From the NCBI RefSeq assembly GCF_900176365.1, contig NZ_FWXY01000031.1, forward strand, positions 1 through 41,468: a DNA stretch of 41,468 nucleotides, read 5' to 3'. The notes under the pieces are model-generated. The model was not told where the DNA came from and made no database searches. It saw nothing but the letters and a program-made list of their open reading frames with translations. Positions 17,701-26,339 of the stretch are shown here, in pieces. This DNA is from Desulfocicer vacuolatum DSM 3385 (lineage in GTDB: Bacteria > Desulfobacterota > Desulfobacteria > Desulfobacterales > Desulfobacteraceae). The first letter of the stretch is position 1; each line of letters starts with the position of its first letter. Position numbers and translations under genes: made by a program.

Positions 17701-18390
17701 TTACCACACTTCCCGTTCAAGGCGTTTAAAAACATACTGCAATTGCTTCTGGTTTAATTCTCCCACATTCTTATTGATCCATCTTAGATCGCCGGAGGCA
17801 ATGGCCGCCTTTGCTTCGGGGGTGAGGGTGTATTCCCATAGGGCTTCCCCACCGTTTTTCATGAGGCTGTTCCAGAATTTTTTGTCCTCACAGGTTCTGT
17901 CCAATACCTTGAGCACTTCCTGCTTTTGTATGGAGACGACCTCTCCTTTGGCCCGGTATTGTGTGCCCATGGCGGCAATGTCATTGAGATTGGCACTCAG
18001 GGCTTCGTCAATGGCATTTTTGATCTGCGTTTCAGTGAACGGTTTGGCAATGAAATCCCGGGCTCCCAGTTTCATTGCGTCCACGGCAAGGGCGCTGGTG
18101 GCATAGCCTGTCATGGCAATGACCCCGGTGTCAGGATTTGACTCCCGGACTTTTTTAATGACCTGCATACCGTCAATGTCCGGCAGACGAAGATCTGCCA
18201 TCAACAGGTTATAATCCTGACGTCCCAGGGCATCCAGGGCTCCGTAACCTGTATCCTGGAGATCCACATCATAGCCCTCTTCATCCAGAACCATTTTTAA
18301 GCCCCGGGCCACATTTAAATCATCTTCCATGATGAGAATATGGGCAGGGGAGATTGCCTCAGCTGCGGACATCTGTGTTAATGATCCCAT
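17701..18390 (-). CDS. Response regulator with unusual C-terminal helical domain (paralogue 1)
   Basis: The 229-residue protein has a receiver domain (about 15-135) with ILIMEDDLNVARG, phospho-acceptor D66 in LLMADLRLPD, T in IAMTGYAT and K in FIAKPF. Behind it are about 90 residues with no recognisable DNA-binding motif: a helical QKQEVLKVLDRT segment and the segment YTLTPEAKAAIASGDLRWI, then VGELNQKQLQYVF. The latter resembles the small LigA-like helical domain found beside extradiol dioxygenases, by motif memory only. AAAGGAG precedes the ATG. A paralogue lies 467 bases upstream (18858-19544). The output is probably a protein-protein interaction, not promoter binding. Confidence 0.9.
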   Translation of the reverse strand: MGSLTQMSAAEAISPAHILIMEDDLNVARGLKMVLDEEGYDVDLQDTGYGALDALGRQDYNLLMADLRLPDIDGMQVIKKVRESNPDTGVIAMTGYATSALAVDAMKLGARDFIAKPFTETQIKNAIDEALSANLNDIAAMGTQYRAKGEVVSIQKQEVLKVLDRTCEDKKFWNSLMKNGGEALWEYTLTPEAKAAIASGDLRWINKNVGELNQKQLQYVFKRLEREVW

Positions 18391-18857
18391 GGTAAACTCC
18401 TTTATTTAAAATTGATTTTATATTCGGCATTTTTCATTTGCTGCTTTATCTTTGCCGGCGTCGTTCCATTGGGAAATCTTTTCCCTGAAATTCTAAATTT
18501 TTTACCTTAGAGCAATATAATTTGGTGCATCGTTCTAATTGTTTTTTGTTGTTTGGATACATTGCATTTATTGAGCCATGACTCAATATATTTTTTGTTA
18601 AAATTAATTTGTTTTTATTGCCTTATAATTAAGACAGTTATGGGAGTGCTCTTTTTGGGGGATTCATTGGATGTATGGTTATTGAAGATAAATGTGTATG
18701 AAAAAATATATGCTTTTTTTAACGATTTTACTGTGGCCCGTGCCATGCCCGGCTTTATCTGCGTATAAATAAATATTCACCACACAATCCCAGACCCTGT
18801 GTTTTTTTCAGGATAGCCCCTCTTTTATCCTGCAATGCATTATCGGGTACAATTTTG
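18391..18857. other. AT-rich gap between two response-regulator paralogues
   Basis: 467 bases, AT-rich. A 71-codon plus-strand frame (18553-18768) has no ribosome site and a composition unlike the neighbouring genes, so it is not called. The promoter of the gene at 17701-18390 is presumably here. No repeat family member was recognised. Confidence 0.5.
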
Positions 18858-19544
18858 TTACAGTGCGCCCCGTTGTTCAAGGCATTGGAAAACGTACATG
18901 AGCTGTTTCTGGTTTAACTCTCCCACATTTTCAGTGATCCATTTGAGATTACCGGCGGCAATGGCTGTTTTGGCGTCCAGGGAAAGGGTGTATCCATCCA
19001 GTGCTTTATTACCGGTTTTCAGAAGTCTGTTTTTAAATTTTTTATCTTCTGATGTTCTGTTCAATATCTTGAGCACCTCCTGCTTCTGGATGGAGATGAT
19101 GCCTTTTTTGGCCTGGGGAAGACGTTCCATCGCCTCCATTTCCGCCAGGTTGGCTGCAAGGGCCTCATCAATAACAGTCTTGATCTGCTCCTGGGTAAAA
19201 GGTTTTGCAATAAAGTCCCGGGCACCCAGCTTCATGGCATCCACTGCCAGATCATTGGTGGCATAACCTGTCATTGCAATGATCCCGGTTGAGGGGTTTG
19301 TTGCCCTTACTTTTTTAATGACCTGCATGCCGTCAATGTCCGGCAGGCGCAGATCTGCCATGAGAAGATCGTACTGATATTGTCCCATGGCATCCAGGGC
19401 ACCGTATCCCGTGTCCCTCAGATCCACATCATATCCATCTTCATCCAGAACCATCTTCAACCCCCGGGCAACATTGAGGTCATCTTCCATGATGAGGATG
19501 TGGGGGGAGGAAACGGTTGACTGCTTCTCTTTTAATGCGACCAT
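18858..19544 (-). CDS. Response regulator with unusual C-terminal helical domain (paralogue 2)
   Basis: The 228-residue protein is closely similar over its whole length to the gene at 17701-18390. The receiver (phospho-acceptor D64) is nearly the same from ILIMEDDLNVARG to KPFT. The C-terminal domain keeps the QKQEVLKILNRT, YTLSLDAKTAIAAGNLKWI and VGELNQKQLMYVF landmarks with more substitutions. It is a local tandem duplication in which both copies keep all phosphorylation residues, so both are probably functional. AAAGGAG precedes the ATG. It may be the first gene of the sensory/redox cluster running down to fdhA. Confidence 0.9.
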   Translation of the reverse strand: MVALKEKQSTVSSPHILIMEDDLNVARGLKMVLDEDGYDVDLRDTGYGALDAMGQYQYDLLMADLRLPDIDGMQVIKKVRATNPSTGIIAMTGYATNDLAVDAMKLGARDFIAKPFTQEQIKTVIDEALAANLAEMEAMERLPQAKKGIISIQKQEVLKILNRTSEDKKFKNRLLKTGNKALDGYTLSLDAKTAIAAGNLKWITENVGELNQKQLMYVFQCLEQRGAL

Positions 19545-19557
19545 GATAGTTCTCCTT

Positions 19558-19650
19558 TTATATGAAATACTCTACAGATCAGGGGGGGTATTCCATGCTT
19601 CTTGTGGGCAGATCCGGATCAGAATACGGTCTGCCCGTGGCAGTTATATA
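19558..19650 (+). repeat. Dispersed repeat family A, module near 19600
   Basis: TATATGAAATACTC...GGTATTCCATGCTTC followed by TTGTGGGCAGATCCG...ACGGTCTGCCCGTGGCAGTTATA. Arms GGGCAGATCCG and CGGTCTGCCC form a hairpin. It is immediately upstream of the response regulator at 19544, so it may lie in its promoter or 5' leader. Confidence 0.65.
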
Positions 19651-19989
19651 AATTCATTGGTTCCATGTTTTCCATGGGCGTTTTTCTTTGGAGATTGCAC
19701 AATGCATGGAGCGTGCCATTTTTTAATGCTGGACAGCCGATAAAAGCATTTTTGAAAATTTTTCTGCAAGCGGAAGGAGACATCTATTCTTTTTTCAGGT
19801 TTTTTAAAAGCTGAATTTTGATTTATTTTAGTCGGTTAACCAAAATGAAGGGGGCGGCATGGCACAAAAGGTCCATGACGCCGGGTGTGGGGTTGGGCCT
19901 GACAACAGCGCAAAGGGAAGATGAGGTTTGTTTTTAATTCAATGGGAAAGAAGGAATTTGTCCTGATTTGCATAAAAAAATATACACAG

Positions 19990-20200
19990 GTTTTCAGAGC
20001 AAGGTCAGAATGCGGTGTGCCCGCGGTTTTATATGAAAAGGTGATGTTCAAGCACCCTCAGCAGAGCCCCCCCGAGGGGTAATAGGAATCGGCCAATCGA
20101 GCTGTCTACAGTTCCGGGCCGGGCCGGCCCATTGCCCCTTGGAGCAGGCGGCATAATGCCATTTGGCTCCGCGTCTACGACCCTGTATTCGTTTTGTTTG
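19990..20200 (+). repeat. Dispersed repeat family A, GC-rich palindrome copy
   Basis: It contains AAGGTCAGAATGCGGTGTGCCCG; then CCTCAGCAGAG; then a palindrome with CCCCCCGAGGGGTAAT and ATTGCCCCTTGG arms around GAGCTGTCTACAGTTCCGG; then GCGTCTACGACCCT. The block order matches the 5040 and 25080 copies. With the module at 19558, this fills most of the 696-base gap between 19544 and 20241; no gene is recognised in it. Confidence 0.7.
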
Positions 20201-20240
20201 ACAGGACATGTCCGTTCTATTGCAGAAAGGGGAGGAAAAA

Positions 20241-21635
20241 TCAGAAGCGGATGCCGTGTTTTTTCATCATGGCAGAAAAATTGGATCGTTGCATTCCCAC
20301 CGATCTTGCCGCCTGGGAGATATTTCCTTCTGCCGCATCCAGGGCCTGGCGAAGAAAAGACCGCTCAATGGGGCCAAAGCGGTCCTTGAGAAGGCTTTTT
20401 TTTGCAATTTTGAGCTCCTCAAGGTTTGTGGGAATGGAGGAACATTCCGCCGGCTGGGAATCTGTTTGAAAATTATCCATCAAAGACTGATAATTCAACT
20501 CTTGTGCATCACACATGATCACAAGGCGTTCCACCACATTTTTTAATTGCCTGACATTCCCGGGCCAGTCAAAGTTTACCAGTGCACTCAGAGCATCATC
20601 GGAGAAACCATGGATTTTTTTGTGAGCTTTGCGGGAAAATATTTTAAGAAAATGGTAGGCAATTTCCGGAATGTCTTTGCGGCGCTCCCGGAGGGGGGGA
20701 ATATGAAGGGGAAAGACGTTGAGTCGATAAAAAAGATCTTCCCGGAAAATTTTTTTTTCCACCATTTTTCCAAGATCCCGGTTTGTGGCGGCCACCATCC
20801 GGGCAGCGGTTTTTTTGATACGGCTGGAGCCCACAGGCTTATATTCACCGGTTTCAAGAACCCGCAACAGTTTTCCCTGGATATCCATGTCAAGGCTGGC
20901 AATTTCATCCAGAAACAGGGTGCCCCGGGATGTGGTTTCAAAGATTCCCTGCTTATTGGCATCGGCCCCGGTAAAGGCTCCCTTTACGTGACCAAACAGT
21001 TCACTTTCCATGATTGTGGAGGCCAAGGTGCTACAGTCAACGGCCAGAAAAAGTTCCTTGGAACGGTTGCTTTTTTCATGGATGGCATGGGCAAACAGTT
21101 CTTTTCCTGTGCCGCTTTCCCCATTTAGCAATACAGTGCTGTCCAGGGGAGCCACCCGTTGGATTTTTTCAAACAGCTTTTGGATTTCGGGGGTATGGCC
21201 AATGATGTTGTTAAAATCAAATTTATCGTAGAGCTGTTTTTTTAAGTTTTCATTCTCTTTTATCAGAGTGAGACTTTCAAGGGCTTTGGTAATGACTTCC
21301 AGGAGTTGTTCTTCCCCAAAGGGTTTGGTGATGAAATCAAAGGCTCCGCTTTTCATGGCCTCCACTGCATTTTCAATGGTGCCTTTACCGGTCATGATCA
21401 CAGCGGTGACCTGGATATTTTTCTGTTTTAAAATTTTGAGGATGTCAATGCCGTTGATGTTGGGAAACTTGATGTCCAGAAGCACAAGGTCAAAGGGGAC
21501 GGTTTGCAGCTTTTTCAGACCTTCTCTGCCTGAAAGGCAGGTTTCCACATGGTATCCCTGTTCTGAAAGGATCATTTCACACCCGCTGACAATGGCGGGT
21601 TCATCATCCACAACTAAAATTTTTGCGTCATTCAT
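20241..21635 (-). CDS. NtrC-family sigma54-dependent response regulator
   Basis: The 464-residue protein is in standard NtrC order. The receiver (about 1-120) has phospho-acceptor D54 in LVLLDIKFPN. The AAA+ domain (about 140-380) has Walker A GESGTGKE, the sigma54-contact loop GAFTGA and Walker B GTLFLDEIASL. A Fis-type HTH is at the C-terminus (NISQAARSVGMQRSNFSAMM). It activates sigma54-RNA polymerase after phosphorylation by a histidine kinase. No kinase is adjacent; the GAF kinase at 16335 is the nearest candidate partner, although it already has its own receivers. The target promoters are not identified. The ATG start has only a weak ribosome site. Confidence 0.94.
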   Translation of the reverse strand: MNDAKILVVDDEPAIVSGCEMILSEQGYHVETCLSGREGLKKLQTVPFDLVLLDIKFPNINGIDILKILKQKNIQVTAVIMTGKGTIENAVEAMKSGAFDFITKPFGEEQLLEVITKALESLTLIKENENLKKQLYDKFDFNNIIGHTPEIQKLFEKIQRVAPLDSTVLLNGESGTGKELFAHAIHEKSNRSKELFLAVDCSTLASTIMESELFGHVKGAFTGADANKQGIFETTSRGTLFLDEIASLDMDIQGKLLRVLETGEYKPVGSSRIKKTAARMVAATNRDLGKMVEKKIFREDLFYRLNVFPLHIPPLRERRKDIPEIAYHFLKIFSRKAHKKIHGFSDDALSALVNFDWPGNVRQLKNVVERLVIMCDAQELNYQSLMDNFQTDSQPAECSSIPTNLEELKIAKKSLLKDRFGPIERSFLRQALDAAEGNISQAARSVGMQRSNFSAMMKKHGIRF

Positions 21636-21985
21636 TTACTTTCTTCATCAGCCGTGTGAAATTATAAGGTTACACCACCTGTTTGCCGTATTGACAATAA
21701 AAGCGCGTCCATCAGCATACCCCAAGGGAGCTAATGTACCAGTAACCCCGGCATTGCGTCAACCCGGGAAGCTGGATTTCCATTAATATCATATTAAAAA
21801 ATCAATGAACAAGCACATGTGGGAAACAGGGGAAGGGGATGGCGGTGTTGCAAGGAGAAAAAATACATTAGGTTGTTTTTGGTATGTTTTGGTTTTTCAA
21901 ATCCCTACGGTTATATTTTTTTAAAAAAAAAGAATATAACGAATATAAATATCTTGTAATTACTTTTTGTTTTATGTATGTACCA

Positions 21986-21996
21986 GTTACTGTAAC
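21986..21996. promoter_or_regulatory. Palindrome GTTAC-T-GTAAC upstream of the Rrf2-type gene
   Basis: A perfect 11-base palindrome lies 18 bases ahead of the ATG of the regulator at 22014, behind AT-rich promoter-like DNA. It is a candidate autoregulatory operator. The upstream part of the 378-base gap (21636-22013) shows no gene. Confidence 0.4.
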
Positions 21997-22013
21997 ATTA
22001 ATAAGGGAGTTTT

Positions 22014-22466
22014 ATGTCTGCATCAACAAAATTATCAAATTCAGTGAAAGCGCTCTGTTTTCTGGCCCGGCGCATGCCGGAACCCCAGACCAGTGCGGCC
22101 ATTTCACGCAATACCGGTATCAATGCCTCAAAGGTGAGAATGCTTTTGTCCGCCCTTGCCAAGGAAGGTATTTTAAAAACCATTCAGGGACCTTCCGGTG
22201 GTTTTTTGTTTCAAAAAGATCCTTCGGACATTGATCTCCAGGAGATTTACTGCGCCCTGGAGGACCGGAAGGCATTTCACCTTGATGTGACGGCAGATCC
22301 CATCAATGACAGGGAAGAGACCACCCTGACCAATCATTATTTTCTGGATCTGTTCAGTGATATTCAGGTGGAAATTGAAAACAAGATGAAGAAGATAAAG
22401 CTCTCCCATATTTTGGAAGAAATCGAAACCAGGAAAAAGGAGAGCCGATCCAGAAACGCGGTGTAA
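22014..22466 (+). CDS. Rrf2-family transcriptional regulator without Fe-S cysteines
   Basis: The 150-residue protein has the Rrf2 winged-helix N-terminus (about 5-75: SVKALCFLARR, SAAISRNTGINASKVRMLLSAL, ILKTIQGPSGGFLF). The C-terminal part is helical and highly charged (about 110-150). Iron-sulfur Rrf2 proteins carry three clustered Cys after about residue 90; here only two scattered Cys are present, so an apo, YwnA-like type is likely. A GGGAG site precedes the ATG. The aldehyde dehydrogenase gene follows 55 bases behind on the same strand and is the probable target or operon partner. Confidence 0.87.
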   Translation: MSASTKLSNSVKALCFLARRMPEPQTSAAISRNTGINASKVRMLLSALAKEGILKTIQGPSGGFLFQKDPSDIDLQEIYCALEDRKAFHLDVTADPINDREETTLTNHYFLDLFSDIQVEIENKMKKIKLSHILEEIETRKKESRSRNAV

Positions 22467-22521
22467 TTTGCTGAGCGCATTGTGCCGCCTGGTCGGGGAA
22501 TCCCACAAGGAGAACTCTAAG

Positions 22522-24054
22522 ATGACATTCATGGAAAAATTGGGCTTAAATGATATTAATCAGGGCGCTTCCACAGGATTGAACTGGAACAATACCCGGG
22601 ATCAGGGAATCCTTGACATTGTTTCTCCGGCAGACGGCAAAAAAATTGCTTCGGTGTATCTGGCATCCCAGGCCGATTATGACAATATCATTGACCAGGC
22701 GGGAAAGGCTTTTATCCAATGGCGCAAAGTGCCTGCCCCCCAGCGGGGGGAGGTGGTCAGACAGATCGGTAATGCCCTGCGGGAATACAAGGCAGATCTG
22801 GGGGCCCTGGTGTCCTGTGAAATGGGAAAATCCCTCCAGGAGGGGCTTGGCGAGGTCCAGGAGATGATTGATATCTGTGATTTTGCCGTGGGCCAGTCCC
22901 GGCAGCTTTATGGGTTTACCATGCATTCGGAACGACCGGACCACAGGCTTTATGATCACTATCAGCCCCTGGGGATTGTGGGAATCATCACAGCCTTTAA
23001 TTTTCCTGTGGCCGTGTGGTCCTGGAACGCAATGATGGCTGCTGTGTGCGGAGATACCAATGTGTGGAAACCTTCTTCCAAAACCCCTTTAACTGCCATT
23101 GCCATTCAAAATATCTTAAAGCCTGTGATCCGGGAAAATAAATTGCCGGAAGGTCTTTTTAACATGATCGTGGGGCGGGGATCAAACGTGGGAGAGGGGA
23201 TGCTCAACGACAAGAGGGTGCCCCTTATATCCATCACCGGCTCCACCCGGGTGGGACGTCATGGGGCCGAGTGCATTGCCAAACGATTTGGTAAATCCAT
23301 CCTGGAACTGGGGGGGAACAATGCCATTATTTTGACCCCGGAGGCAAATTTAAAACTGGCTGTGCCGGGCATTGTTTTTTCTGCTGTGGGTACGGCAGGG
23401 CAGCGTTGCACCACCACCCGCCGGGTCATTGTGCATGAATCCATCTACGATCAAGTTAAAAACCTTCTGGTCAAGGCCTATGAATCCGTGAAAATCGGTA
23501 CCCCCATGGATGAAGCCAATCACATGGGACCCCTCATTGATACCGGTGCTGTGGGGGATTACAAAAATGCCCTGGAGCGTCTGAAAAAAGAAGGCGGAAC
23601 AGTGCTCACCGGCGGCACTGTGCTGGAAGGTGAGGGATATGAATCGGGCTGCTATGTTACCCCTGTGATTGCCGAAGCTGAAAATCATTACGAAATTGTG
23701 AAGGAAGAAACCTTTGTCCCTATTTTATATCTTATTAAATATAAAGGGGATGTGGCGGCTGCCATTGCCCTGAACAATGATGTGGATCAGGGGCTCTCCT
23801 CTGCTATATTTACGGATAATCTCCAGGAGGCCGAAGCCTTTCTTTCTGCTGCCGGGTCTGATTGCGGCATTGCCAATGTGAATATCGGCACCTCTGGAGC
23901 GGAGATCGGCGGCGCCTTTGGCGGTGAAAAAGAGACCGGCGGAGGCCGGGAATCCGGATCTGATGCCTGGAAGGGGTATATGCGTCGACAGACCACCACC
24001 ATTAATTATGGTAAGGGCCTGCCCCTGGCCCAGGGAATTAAATTTGATATTTAA
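22522..24054 (+). CDS. ALDH7-type aldehyde dehydrogenase (aminoadipate-semialdehyde dehydrogenase-like)
   Basis: The 510-residue NAD(P)+-dependent aldehyde dehydrogenase has the GITAFNFPVAVWSWN-type NAD segment (about 160-175), the catalytic Glu in ILELGGNNAI and the catalytic Cys in AVGTAGQRCTTTRR. The GGNNA and GQRCTTTRR forms are typical of the antiquitin/ALDH7 subgroup, which oxidises alpha-aminoadipic semialdehyde (piperideine-6-carboxylate) in lysine breakdown. AAGGAG precedes the ATG at 22522; the frame is open 18 codons further but without a start site. It is downstream of the Rrf2-type regulator and ends with a strong hairpin shared with the convergent transporter. A lysine-pathway role is inferred from the subfamily only. 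Confidence 0.9.
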   Translation: MTFMEKLGLNDINQGASTGLNWNNTRDQGILDIVSPADGKKIASVYLASQADYDNIIDQAGKAFIQWRKVPAPQRGEVVRQIGNALREYKADLGALVSCEMGKSLQEGLGEVQEMIDICDFAVGQSRQLYGFTMHSERPDHRLYDHYQPLGIVGIITAFNFPVAVWSWNAMMAAVCGDTNVWKPSSKTPLTAIAIQNILKPVIRENKLPEGLFNMIVGRGSNVGEGMLNDKRVPLISITGSTRVGRHGAECIAKRFGKSILELGGNNAIILTPEANLKLAVPGIVFSAVGTAGQRCTTTRRVIVHESIYDQVKNLLVKAYESVKIGTPMDEANHMGPLIDTGAVGDYKNALERLKKEGGTVLTGGTVLEGEGYESGCYVTPVIAEAENHYEIVKEETFVPILYLIKYKGDVAAAIALNNDVDQGLSSAIFTDNLQEAEAFLSAAGSDCGIANVNIGTSGAEIGGAFGGEKETGGGRESGSDAWKGYMRRQTTTINYGKGLPLAQGIKFDI

Positions 24055-24114
24055 TTATTGCCGGTGTGACCGGGTTCTGCGTCTTTAACCGGATCAACGT
24101 CTTTTCTCGTATTT

Positions 24115-25044
24115 TCAATGGGTATTCATAAAAATCACCGCCATCACAATCATACAGATGGCGGTGATTTTTTGTTTTCCCAGCTTTTCACGGAAAAGCG
24201 TGACGCCCCCCAGGGTGACCATGAAAATGACCCCTGAAGAAAAAAGAGGAAACACCAGAGAGGTTTTCACTGTTTTAAATGCGCTGATGAGAAAATAGGA
24301 TGTCAACATGTTGGGGATTCCCACCATCACACCGGTTATTATATCCCGTCTGCTGATGCTGTGTCCCTGTTGCAGGGTTTGCCATGTATACCAGGCACTG
24401 ATAAAAAGTGCTGTTGAAAAAACCACCCAAAGATAAATCAGTTTTGCTTCTCCTGTGGCATATTTTTCAAAGAGTTTTGCCATGAAATCCCCCATTCCGG
24501 ACACCAGAAAAAGGATAACAAGGGTTTTTACCCCTGACGATGACCGATTTTTAGCGGATGCCCAGGGAGGATTGATCATTAAAATGGAGACAAAGGCCAT
24601 GGAAATGCCGAAAAACTGAAAAAGGGTGGGAATTTCTTTCCATAAAAACAGGGCAAAGCAAAGGGGTATTACAATGCCGAGTTTTGCAAAGGCTCCGGTT
24701 ATGCTGACGCCGTTTTCTTCAATGCTTTTCTGGATAAAAATCAGCCCGGCACAAAAACAACATCCCCCTGTCATGCCAATGATCAAAATCCAGATCATGG
24801 CAGCCCCCGGAGAAAACACGCCTTCATTGCCCACCACCACGGGATGAAATTCCTGGAGGAACAGCCCGGGCTGCACCGGTGGCAAAGGGGTGGCGGAAAG
24901 GATGATGCTGATGGTCAACACCAGGGATGCCATAATATAGTTAAGGGTGGTGACAGCATAGCGATTTTGTTGTCTGACTTCGCTGTATTTCAGGATCAGG
25001 GTCATGGTGGCAGACGATAAAACCGCCAGAAATAAGAAAAACAT
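24115..25044 (-). CDS. EamA/DMT-superfamily membrane transporter
   Basis: The 309-residue protein is almost entirely hydrophobic, with about ten predicted membrane segments in two halves, typical of drug/metabolite transporters (EamA fold). Examples are MFFLFLAVLSSATMTLIL at the N-terminus and KITAICMIVMAVIFM at the end. The transported compound is unknown; the family exports amino acids, metabolites or drugs. The frame is open back to 25260, but those 72 extra codons are translated from a family A repeat and have no membrane character, so the ATG at 25044 is used despite lacking a strong ribosome site. Its last codons encode the terminator hairpin. Confidence 0.82.
   Translation of the reverse strand: MFFLFLAVLSSATMTLILKYSEVRQQNRYAVTTLNYIMASLVLTISIILSATPLPPVQPGLFLQEFHPVVVGNEGVFSPGAAMIWILIIGMTGGCCFCAGLIFIQKSIEENGVSITGAFAKLGIVIPLCFALFLWKEIPTLFQFFGISMAFVSILMINPPWASAKNRSSSGVKTLVILFLVSGMGDFMAKLFEKYATGEAKLIYLWVVFSTALFISAWYTWQTLQQGHSISRRDIITGVMVGIPNMLTSYFLISAFKTVKTSLVFPLFSSGVIFMVTLGGVTLFREKLGKQKITAICMIVMAVIFMNTH
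24131..24173. terminator. Bidirectional terminator overlapping the 3' end of the DMT transporter gene
   Basis: ATCACCGCCAT (24134-24144), a 13-base loop, then ATGGCGGTGAT (24158-24168), with T-runs in both directions. It serves the aldehyde dehydrogenase on the plus strand and the convergent transporter on the minus strand. It is encoded within the last codons of the transporter. Confidence 0.85.
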
Positions 25045-25079
25045 AGGGATCCAATTCAGTAATTTTAATATGATGTATG

Positions 25080-25262
25080 GGTGGTGATATGCCGCGGCCC
25101 CCCCGACGGGCAATGGGGCCCGGACCGGAACTGTAGACAGCTCAATTGTCCGGTTCCTATTGCCCATCGGGGGGGGGCGCCTCTGCCTTAGCGTGCCTTG
25201 GAGGCTGCATTGTATATAACTGCCACGGGCAGATAGTATTGGGATTTGACCTGCCCACAACG
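25080..25262 (-). repeat. Dispersed repeat family A, long copy in reverse orientation
   Basis: In reverse complement this shows the same blocks as 5040-5294 in changed order: TTGTGGGCAGGTC...ATCTGCCCGTGGCAGTTATA, TACAATGCAGCCTCCAAGGC, CCCCCCGATGGGCAATAGG, GACAATTGAGCTGTCTACAG and ATTGCCCGTCGGGGGGG. It sits directly upstream of the DMT gene. The rest of the gap to 25369 shows no gene. Confidence 0.75.
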
Positions 25263-25369
25263 AAAAATGAAACTCTAATTATTACAAATCCTTGGGCGGA
25301 GTTTTGTATAAAAAAACTGCCGTGGAGAATAAGGGTTTTCCCGCTTTTATGCGTTGAGATTGGCCTGTT

Positions 25370-26026
25370 TCAGGTGAGAAAATTTTGTAGTTTACGCTCG
25401 GCTGTACTCAGGTGCCTTTTTAAAATTTTCTGGGCATTGGGTATATCTTTCTTTTTGAAAGCTGCCAAAAGATCCCAGTGGTCCTTTTGGGAGACATCAC
25501 ATCCTGCCAGGGTATCATAATAAATGAGCAAAAATCGGGATACATTGTTATGCAGGGTGTGAACTGTGCTGATAACCAGGGGCATCTGTGCGGATTGATA
25601 TAGTGTTTTATGGAATTCCCAGTTCAGATCGCTCCATTGGTGCTTATCATTTTCATTGTCAATGATCTCAAGGACACTTTGGGCCCGGATGAGGTCCCGC
25701 ACAGGGATAAGGGGAACGGCATGTTCTATGGCAAGATTTTCCAATGCAATGCGCATGAGAAAAATTTCTTTGATTTCAGCCGGTGATAAACCGGACACCA
25801 CAGCCCCGCGATTGGGCATGAACTGCACTAAACCCTCTGATTTTAATTGAACCAGGGCTTCCCGCAGGGGGATCTTACTGACGTTGAGTTTTTTGGCTAT
25901 CTGATCCTGGCGAAGGGGTTGATTCACCTTATATTCACCCTGGAAGATGGCCTCTCTCAAGCTGTCTGCAATGAACTCAGATGTGTTGCCTGCCTGTTTG
26001 GTCCGGCTCGACCGTTTCTCATTCAT
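25370..26026 (-). CDS. GntR-family regulator, FadR/FCD subgroup
   Basis: The 218-residue protein has a winged-helix GntR domain (about 14-75: SLREAIFQGEYKVNQPLRQDQIAKKL, VSKIPLREALVQLKSEGLV) and an all-helical FCD ligand domain (about 85-215). Metal/ligand His residues are in WEFHKTLYQSA, KDHWDLLAAFKKKD and KRHLSTAE. FCD members usually bind small carboxylates or sugar acids through this metal site and repress catabolic genes. Its target may be the adjacent DMT transporter (same strand, downstream across a repeat) or itself. The ligand is unknown. A small palindrome GTATAC lies in AACTGTATACTT just upstream of the start, a weak operator candidate. Confidence 0.9.
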   Translation of the reverse strand: MNEKRSSRTKQAGNTSEFIADSLREAIFQGEYKVNQPLRQDQIAKKLNVSKIPLREALVQLKSEGLVQFMPNRGAVVSGLSPAEIKEIFLMRIALENLAIEHAVPLIPVRDLIRAQSVLEIIDNENDKHQWSDLNWEFHKTLYQSAQMPLVISTVHTLHNNVSRFLLIYYDTLAGCDVSQKDHWDLLAAFKKKDIPNAQKILKRHLSTAERKLQNFLT

Positions 26027-26339
26027 AGTGCGTGATATTATAACTGTATACTTTTTTTGTCAACGATCATTGCAGAGGGATACGGATACGGGTCGGGCCA
26101 AAAAAACTAATTGATATTATAGAACAATGTGTTTTTTCTGACGATTATTTGGTCTTAAGTAGTTGTTTTTGATATGGGAAATAGGGGTTTAAAAGATTCA
26201 AGTAAAAAATAAATTTAACTTAAACGGGCATTTTCATACCCAAAAAACACAGCCTAAGGCCATAAACAAGGATTTTTATAGGATGATGTTCTTATATTTC
26301 AATCACTTAATATGGCCCGACCCCAATATAATAAATATA
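26027..26339. other. Gene-free AT-rich gap
   Basis: 313 bases between the GntR start and the ABC ATPase stop, strongly AT-rich. No gene, repeat family member or clear terminator is seen. The GntR promoter is expected near 26030-26070. Confidence 0.5.

Noticed and set aside
18553-18768. 71-codon plus-strand frame between the two response regulators
   Set aside because: AT-rich, no ribosome site and no known motif; probably a chance frame.
24115-25260. DMT transporter starting at 25260 (381 residues)
   Set aside because: The extra 72 codons translate a dispersed repeat present elsewhere and have no membrane character. The hydrophobic first helix starts at 25044.
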